Source of the DNA: Betaproteobacteria bacterium TMED41
GTDB taxonomy: Bacteria > Pseudomonadota > Gammaproteobacteria > Burkholderiales > Burkholderiaceae_A
Assembly (NCBI GenBank): GCA_002167365.1
Contig: NHCU01000047.1
Span: 7,201-18,606, forward strand
Length of the DNA: 11,406 nt
Reading direction: 5' to 3'
This document shows positions 6,657 to 11,406 of the stretch, piece after piece (positions within the stretch are counted from its first letter, which is position 1; each line of letters opens with the position of its first letter). The notes under the pieces are model-generated. The model saw only the letters and a list, made by a program, of their open reading frames with translations. It had not been told where the DNA came from and made no database searches. The translations under genes and the position numbers were made by a program.

Positions 6657-9269
6657 ATGAGACTTGATAAATTAACTACAACTTTCCAGCAAGCACTCGG
6701 TGGAGCCCAAAGTTTAGCAGTCGGGAATGATAACCCAAATATTGAAATATCACATGTTGTTGTTGCATTGCTAGAAGATCATTCAGGGGGAAGTAGATCT
6801 TTAATTGCTCGATCCGGTGGAAATACCAATAATCTTTTAGAGTCCTTAAAAAATATTATAAATTCTCTTCCAAAGCTCACTAATCCTTCTGGCGAGGTTG
6901 GATTTAGCTCGGAATTATCAAGAATTTTTAATTTAACCGACAAAGAGTCTCAAAACAGAAAAGATGAATTTATTGCTAGCGAATTATTTTTTTTAGTGTT
7001 GTCGAATGATAAATGTGATATCGGCAAGATAATGAGAGAAAATGGCTTAACTAAAAAAAATCTTGAAGCCACAATTCTTGCCATGAGAGGAGGGGCCTCT
7101 GTTGACTCTTCCGATGCAGAGACCAAGCGTGAAGCATTAAAAAAATATACAGTTGACTTGACTGAAAAGGCATCAAAAGGTGTTTTGGATCCTGTAATAG
7201 GAAGAGATGACGAAATTAGAAGATGCATACAAATCTTACAAAGAAGAACCAAAAATAATCCGGTCTTGATAGGTGAACCTGGTGTTGGAAAAACTGCTAT
7301 CGCAGAGGGTTTGGCTCAACGAATAAACAATAATGAAGTACCGGAGGGTTTAAAAAATAAAAAACTTTTTTCCTTAGATTTATCCTCATTACTTGCAGGT
7401 GCAAAATTTAGAGGAGAATTTGAGGAGAGGTTGAAGTCTGTTTTAAAAGATTTGTCTCTGATTGCAGAAAATGATGGTGGTCATCCAATTGTTTTTATCG
7501 ACGAGATCCACACTATGGTCGGTGCTGGTAAAGCTGAGGGAGCAATGGATGCTGGTAATATGCTCAAGCCTGCTTTATCAAGAGGTGAATTGCATTGTAT
7601 TGGTGCTACAACACTTGATGAATATAGAAAATTTATCGAAAAAGATGCTGCTTTAGAAAGGAGGTTTCAAAAAGTATTGATTGGTGAGCCAACTGTTGAG
7701 TCAACCATTGCTATTTTACGTGGGTTACAAGAGAGATACGAACTTCATCATGGTGTGGATATTACCGACCCTGCTATTGTCTCAGCTGTTGAGTTATCTA
7801 ATCGGTATATTACTGACAGATTTTTACCAGATAAAGCAATTGATCTTATTGATGAGGCAGCAAGCAGAGTAAAAATGGAAATAGATTCTAAACCTGAGGC
7901 AATTGACAAAATTGATCGAAGAGTTATTCAATTAAAGATAGAAAAAGAAGCTGTCAAAAAAGAAAAAGATGATGCATCAAAAAAGCGATTAAATCTAATT
8001 GATGAAGAGATGGAAAAGCTCTCTGGTGAACTTTCAGTGCTTGAAGAAATCTGGAGAGTTGAAAAGCTTGAGGTTCAAGGAGCACAAAACGCGAAAGAAG
8101 AAATTGAAAAAGTTAAAAAGGAAATTGAAGTTCATACAAGAAAAGGAGATTGGCAAAAAGTTTCTGAACTTCAATATGGAAAACTTCCTCAATTGGAAAA
8201 AGGTTTAAAAGACATCGACAGCCAAGGAGAGGAAATTACAAATAATCACCCAAGACTTTTGAGAACTCAAGTTGGGTCTGAAGAGATAGCCGAAGTAGTG
8301 TCTCGAGCAACAGGAATCCCAGTGTCTAAAATGATGCAAGGAGAAAGGGAAAAACTATTGGAAATGGAGTCCTTTTTGCATGAAAGAGTTATTGGTCAAG
8401 ATGAAGCAGTTGTATTGGTTTCAGACGCTATAAGAAGATCCCGATCAGGTCTTTCAGATCCGAATAAACCATATGGATCTTTTCTTTTTTTAGGTCCTAC
8501 TGGTGTTGGCAAAACTGAACTTTGTAAAACTTTAGCTCAATTCCTGTTTGATTCAGAGGAACATCTAGTTAGAATTGATATGAGTGAATTTATGGAAAAA
8601 CATTCTGTTTCCAGATTAGTCGGTGCTCCTCCAGGATACGTTGGGTATGAAGAGGGCGGGGCACTCACTGAGGTGGTTAGAAGAAAACCATACAGTGTAA
8701 TTCTTTTGGATGAAGTCGAGAAAGCTCACCCAGATGTATTTAACATTTTGTTACAGGTGTTAGATGACGGAAGATTAACTGATGGCCAAGGTAGAACTGT
8801 GGATTTCAGAAATACAGTAATTGTCATGACCTCTAATTTGGGTTCTAAAGAAATTCAAAAAATGGGTGGAAGGCTTTCGGAGCAGATTAAAGAAATTGCA
8901 ATGGCTGAAGTTAGACAACACTTTAGGCCTGAGTTTATAAATAGGATAGATGAGATTGTAGTTTTTCATGCTCTTTTGGAAAATCACATTAAAGATATTG
9001 CTTCAGTTCAGATAAAAATTTTGTCCTCTAGGCTGGCACAACAAGACATGAAGTTAGAGGTGTCCGAAGCCGCGATTGATGAGCTCGTGAAAATCGGTTT
9101 TGACTCGGATTATGGTGCTAGACCTCTCAAAAGGGCAATGCAGTCAGAATTGGAGAATAAACTTGCAAAACTGATCTTGGAAGGGAAAATTATGCCAAGT
9201 GGAATTGTTACAATTGACTTCGATAACTCAACCCAAAAATTTACGTTTGGTGTCGCTCCGACTCAATAA
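6657..9269 (+). CDS. clpB: ATP-dependent disaggregase ClpB
   Basis: An 870-residue Hsp100 chaperone that, with DnaK, threads aggregated proteins through a hexameric ring to rescue them. The N-domain begins MRLDKLTTTFQQAL, the canonical ClpB start. NBD1 has Walker A GEPGVGKT at 206-213, Walker B Asp282-Glu283 in VFIDEIH, and an arginine pair at 335-336 (ALERRFQ). A coiled-coil M-domain, rich in Lys and Glu, covers roughly 410-525 and distinguishes ClpB from ClpA. NBD2 has Walker A GPTGVGKT at 613-620, Walker B Asp685-Glu686, pore Tyr661 in PPGYVGYEEGG, and conserved Arg757/Arg763 in RPEFINRID. The first pore loop reads AKFRGEFEE, with Phe251 where E. coli has Tyr. There is no ClpP-binding loop that I recognise. 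No clear Shine-Dalgarno precedes the ATG. A CTTGAA at 6597-6602 could be a heat-shock -35 element. Confidence 0.98.
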   Translation: MRLDKLTTTFQQALGGAQSLAVGNDNPNIEISHVVVALLEDHSGGSRSLIARSGGNTNNLLESLKNIINSLPKLTNPSGEVGFSSELSRIFNLTDKESQNRKDEFIASELFFLVLSNDKCDIGKIMRENGLTKKNLEATILAMRGGASVDSSDAETKREALKKYTVDLTEKASKGVLDPVIGRDDEIRRCIQILQRRTKNNPVLIGEPGVGKTAIAEGLAQRINNNEVPEGLKNKKLFSLDLSSLLAGAKFRGEFEERLKSVLKDLSLIAENDGGHPIVFIDEIHTMVGAGKAEGAMDAGNMLKPALSRGELHCIGATTLDEYRKFIEKDAALERRFQKVLIGEPTVESTIAILRGLQERYELHHGVDITDPAIVSAVELSNRYITDRFLPDKAIDLIDEAASRVKMEIDSKPEAIDKIDRRVIQLKIEKEAVKKEKDDASKKRLNLIDEEMEKLSGELSVLEEIWRVEKLEVQGAQNAKEEIEKVKKEIEVHTRKGDWQKVSELQYGKLPQLEKGLKDIDSQGEEITNNHPRLLRTQVGSEEIAEVVSRATGIPVSKMMQGEREKLLEMESFLHERVIGQDEAVVLVSDAIRRSRSGLSDPNKPYGSFLFLGPTGVGKTELCKTLAQFLFDSEEHLVRIDMSEFMEKHSVSRLVGAPPGYVGYEEGGALTEVVRRKPYSVILLDEVEKAHPDVFNILLQVLDDGRLTDGQGRTVDFRNTVIVMTSNLGSKEIQKMGGRLSEQIKEIAMAEVRQHFRPEFINRIDEIVVFHALLENHIKDIASVQIKILSSRLAQQDMKLEVSEAAIDELVKIGFDSDYGARPLKRAMQSELENKLAKLILEGKIMPSGIVTIDFDNSTQKFTFGVAPTQ

Positions 9270-9289
9270 AGTTTATCATAGTGAAACAG

Positions 9290-9724
9290 TTATTTTTTTT
9301 TCATTAACAACATGGTTCCTGACCAAATATCGTGTGGGCATTGACGATCTTTTCTTAGCAGACTAACAACTAACCATATTCCAGTTAATAAGCTTGGTAT
9401 TGCTAAGATAGCTCTCAGAAGGGCTTTTTTAATACCAACTTTTCCACCATCTTTACATACAACCACAAGAGATAACGTTTTCATTGCAAGAGTGCCTCTG
9501 CCGTTACTCCAGCCCCAAACAAAATAAAGAACCACAGTAATGAATATAAGAATTTGAATCATCAAGGTCTGATAAAAGGGAATAATTTCATTTCGAGTTT
9601 GATCAGTAAAAAAAAATATATAAAGAAAAACAATGAAAAAAATTGGTCCAATTAGCAGAAATCCCTCATAAAACATAGACATGAAACGTCGCCAAATAGA
9701 AGGAATAGTGTAATTTTCTGTCAT
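9290..9724 (-). CDS. RDD-family inner-membrane protein
   Basis: A 144-residue membrane protein of the RDD family; the role of such small members is not known (some have been linked to transport). The N-terminal WRRFMSMFYEG (from residue 11) supplies the conserved Arg of the family. Three hydrophobic segments lie at about 22-39, 50-68 and 104-123. Between the second and third is GRGTLAMKTLSLVVV, and near the end is DRQCPHDIWSGT with the conserved His-Asp. These blocks match the betaproteobacterial RDD proteins often found near ilvB. The gene is convergent with clpB, with only 20 bases between their stops, and divergent from ilvB. No Shine-Dalgarno is seen before the ATG. Its last three codons are AAA and form the T-run seen on the plus strand. 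Confidence 0.88.
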   Translation of the reverse strand: MTENYTIPSIWRRFMSMFYEGFLLIGPIFFIVFLYIFFFTDQTRNEIIPFYQTLMIQILIFITVVLYFVWGWSNGRGTLAMKTLSLVVVCKDGGKVGIKKALLRAILAIPSLLTGIWLVVSLLRKDRQCPHDIWSGTMLLMKKK

Positions 9725-9777
9725 TTTTGTTTTTTATTTGATTAAGTTCTAACAAGTATCTTACAGGGATCAACAAT

Positions 9778-9806
9778 TTGTTTCATAATATGTGACAATC
9801 TATATT
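9778..9806 (+). promoter_or_regulatory. Candidate sigma70 promoter for ilvB
   Basis: TTGTTT (9778-9783), a 17-base spacer and TATATT (9801-9806) give a plausible sigma70-type promoter. Transcription would start near 9813, just where the base composition changes from A/T-rich to GC-richer, leaving a leader of about 130 bases before the ilvB ATG. Both boxes are single-strand matches by eye in an A/T-rich gap, so this is a candidate, not a proven promoter. Confidence 0.45.
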
Positions 9807-9812
9807 TTGATA

Positions 9813-9943
9813 AGCGACGCGGAACTCATTCCACAAGAATGTTGTGAAGGCGATTTGTCGGCTCAAAGGCCCTAGGTTAAGGCCTCTAATTTTTTTAAAA
9901 TGCGGCGCCTGGGGAATTCTTGAACTGGATAGGAATCGGTATA
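9813..9943 (+). promoter_or_regulatory. Structured 5' leader of ilvB, possible attenuator or cis-RNA
   Basis: The predicted leader RNA is clearly GC-richer than the rest of the intergenic DNA, as expected for structured RNA in an A/T-rich genome. It contains CATTC (9827-9831) pairing with GAATG (9837-9841). Alternatively, CACAA (9832-9836) pairs with TTGTG (9842-9846). The two stems share bases and cannot coexist. Downstream is a terminator-like stem with seven T (separate entry). AGGC at 9848-9851 could instead pair with GCCT at 9882-9885 and break that terminator. The ilvB Shine-Dalgarno (AGGA, 9931-9934) lies 47 bases after the T-run. The family is not recognised; control of ilvB is inferred from position. 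Confidence 0.4.
9867..9896 (+). terminator. Terminator-like hairpin in the ilvB leader
   Basis: AGGCC (9867-9871) and GGCCT (9881-9885) form a perfect 5-bp, almost all-GC stem around a 9-base loop. It is followed after four bases by seven T (9890-9896). The layout is that of a short intrinsic terminator placed between the ilvB promoter and the ilvB start, as in transcription attenuation. The stem is short, so termination may be partial or conditional. It cannot be the end of the RDD gene, which is transcribed away from here. Confidence 0.4.
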
Positions 9944-11406
9944 ATGGAACATAATGGTGCAGAAATAGTTGTCAAGTGTTTGCAGGAAGAAAAGGTCAAA
10001 CATGTATTTGGTTACCCTGGTGGGGCAGTACTATATATTTATGATGAAATTTTTAAACAAAAAGAATTTCAACATATTCTTGTAAGACACGAACAAGCAG
10101 CGGTTCATGCAGCTGATGCTTATGCAAGATCGAGTAAAAATGTTGGAGTTTGTCTTGTTACAAGCGGTCCTGGCGTTACTAATGCCGTTACTGGAATAGC
10201 GACTGCTTATATGGACTCTGTTCCAATGGTGATAATTTCTGGTCAAGTGCCAACTCATGCTATTGGGTTAGATGCTTTTCAGGAATGTGACACGGTCGGG
10301 ATCACTAGGCCTTGTGTTAAACATAATTTTTTAGTCAAAGATGTTAAGGATCTTGCTTCAATAATGAAAAAAGCTTTTTATATTGCAAGCAGTGGGCGCC
10401 CAGGCCCAGTTCTCGTAGACATCCCAAAAGACATTACTAGAGACAGGTGTAAATTTGAATACCCTAAAAAGATCAACTTACGCTCATACTGCCCTACGGT
10501 TGTAGGTCATTCTGGCCAAATTAGGAAAGCTGCCCAATTAATCCTGTCAGCACAAAGACCCATGGTTTACACAGGGGGTGGAGTAATACTCTCAAATGCA
10601 AGTGAAGTTGTTAAAAAGTTAATAAAATTTTTAAAATTTCCGTGTACTAATACATTAATGGGACTTGGTTCATTTCCCGCAACTGATGAACAATTTTTGG
10701 GTATGCCAGGCATGCATGGTACATATGAGTGTAATCTGGCAATGCAAAACTGTGATGTCCTAATTGCGATAGGTGCGAGATTTGATGACAGAGTTATCGG
10801 CAATCCAAAAGACTTTGCACAGCATGCTCGAAAAATTATCCATATTGATATTGATCCTTCATCGATCTCCAAGAGAGTAAAAGTTGACATGCCAATAGTC
10901 GGAGATGTGAAAAATGTAGTAACAGAATTGCTTTTGCAGATAGAGGATTTAACTCATTCTGGACACAAAGTTGATCCTGAAAAACTTAATGATTGGTGGA
11001 ATCAAATCCAGAAGTGGAGGGACAAGGATTGCCTATTTTATAAAGATTCTAAGTCAGTTATAAAACCTCAATATGTAGTTGAAAAGCTTTATGAGGTTAC
11101 TGTGGGTAAGGCTTTTATTACATCTGATGTTGGGCAACATCAGATGTGGGCTGCTCAATACTACAAATTCGATGAGCCAAGAAGGTGGATTAATTCAGGA
11201 GGCCTTGGCACCATGGGTGTAGGATTACCATATGCGATGGGAGCAAAGCTAGCTAATCCAAAATCCGAAGTTGCTTGCATCACTGGTGAAGCATCAATTC
11301 AAATGTGTATTCAAGAGTTATCCACTTGTCATCAGTACAAATTACCTATAAAGATAATTAATCTAAACAATAGGTATCTTGGAATGGTAAGACAGTGGCA
11401 AGAAAT
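9944..11406 (+). CDS. ilvB: Acetolactate synthase large subunit, partial (487 codons)
   Basis: A ThDP-dependent catalytic subunit of acetohydroxyacid synthase, cut by the right edge. About 85 percent of the usual 565-590 residues is present. It condenses two pyruvates to acetolactate (valine and leucine route) or pyruvate with 2-oxobutyrate (isoleucine route). The N-terminus reads MEHNGAEIVVKCLQEEKV, followed by HVFGYPGGAVLYIYD. The catalytic Glu50 lies in RHEQAAVHAADAYAR, and GRPGPVLVDIPKD is typical of the family. The ThDP pocket shows QHQMWAAQYY, then the metal-binding motif GEAS at 448-451 and LNNRYLGMVRQWQE. The start ATG has AGGA 9 bases upstream. An in-frame TTG at 9920 is not needed. 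A small regulatory subunit (ilvN/ilvH) would be expected next, outside the window. Feedback and leader control are inferred. Confidence 0.97.
   Translation, partial: MEHNGAEIVVKCLQEEKVKHVFGYPGGAVLYIYDEIFKQKEFQHILVRHEQAAVHAADAYARSSKNVGVCLVTSGPGVTNAVTGIATAYMDSVPMVIISGQVPTHAIGLDAFQECDTVGITRPCVKHNFLVKDVKDLASIMKKAFYIASSGRPGPVLVDIPKDITRDRCKFEYPKKINLRSYCPTVVGHSGQIRKAAQLILSAQRPMVYTGGGVILSNASEVVKKLIKFLKFPCTNTLMGLGSFPATDEQFLGMPGMHGTYECNLAMQNCDVLIAIGARFDDRVIGNPKDFAQHARKIIHIDIDPSSISKRVKVDMPIVGDVKNVVTELLLQIEDLTHSGHKVDPEKLNDWWNQIQKWRDKDCLFYKDSKSVIKPQYVVEKLYEVTVGKAFITSDVGQHQMWAAQYYKFDEPRRWINSGGLGTMGVGLPYAMGAKLANPKSEVACITGEASIQMCIQELSTCHQYKLPIKIINLNNRYLGMVRQWQE

Noticed and set aside
7462..8208. Several alternative-frame open frames within clpB
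   Set aside because: ClpB is intact in its own frame through all motifs. The others are low-complexity Lys/Leu-rich shadows.
9271..9301. Weak hairpin (GTTT/AAAC) plus a nine-T run after clpB as a terminator
   Set aside because: The stem is only four A/T-rich pairs, and the T-run is accounted for by the AAA codons ending the RDD gene. It could help end clpB transcription but is too weak to list.
9813..9900. Match to known riboswitches (glycine, TPP, cobalamin, SAM, THF, fluoride) or a T-box
   Set aside because: None of the core motifs I remember for these classes is present in order. A covariance-model search would be needed to exclude others.
9900..9923. Seven-codon frame (ATG to TGA) between the T-run and ilvB
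   Set aside because: It has no Shine-Dalgarno and no branched-chain codon run. The ATG arises by chance at the end of the A-run, and the segment is better explained as leader RNA.

Overview
The window is AT-rich bacterial chromosome with very tight gene packing. Every gene looks like a core housekeeping gene. The gene order (Mth938-like gene diverging from alaC-hom-thrC-moeA-moaD-moaE-clpB, then an RDD-family membrane protein diverging from ilvB) is one I know from Betaproteobacteria. The low GC, short gaps and overlapping genes suggest a streamlined member, such as an OM43/Methylophilaceae-like or small-genome Burkholderiales-like lineage. That placement rests on remembered gene order and protein motifs, not on a search. 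I see no insertion sequence, prophage, CRISPR array, tRNA or rRNA.

Layout. Positions 1-583 (minus strand) hold an Mth938-like gene and, overlapping its stop by 4 bases, the first 48 codons of an unrecognised gene that runs off the left edge. A 60-bp divergent gap then leads into a plus-strand run at 644-6601: alaC (alanine aminotransferase), hom (homoserine dehydrogenase with an ACT domain), thrC (threonine synthase), moeA, moaD and moaE (molybdenum cofactor assembly). The gaps are 26, -4, -11, 9 and 46 bp, so this is probably one operon that joins amino-acid synthesis to molybdopterin assembly. clpB (the disaggregase) follows 55 bp later, with a possible promoter of its own. A small RDD-family membrane protein lies convergent to clpB at 9290-9724. 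The last gene, ilvB (acetolactate synthase large subunit), starts at 9944 and is cut by the right edge.

How the genes work together. hom and thrC carry aspartate semialdehyde to threonine, the precursor of isoleucine. ilvB starts the valine, leucine and isoleucine branch, and AlaC exchanges pyruvate and alanine. MoaD (with its C-terminal Gly-Gly) and MoaE form molybdopterin synthase, and MoeA inserts molybdate.

The only part that looks more than routine is the 219-bp region upstream of ilvB. It has a good sigma70-type promoter, a GC-richer leader with two mutually exclusive small hairpins, and a terminator-like stem followed by seven T. This is consistent with an attenuator or cis-acting RNA controlling ilvB. 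I could not match it to a named RNA family by eye. I did not find a clearly novel multi-gene system.
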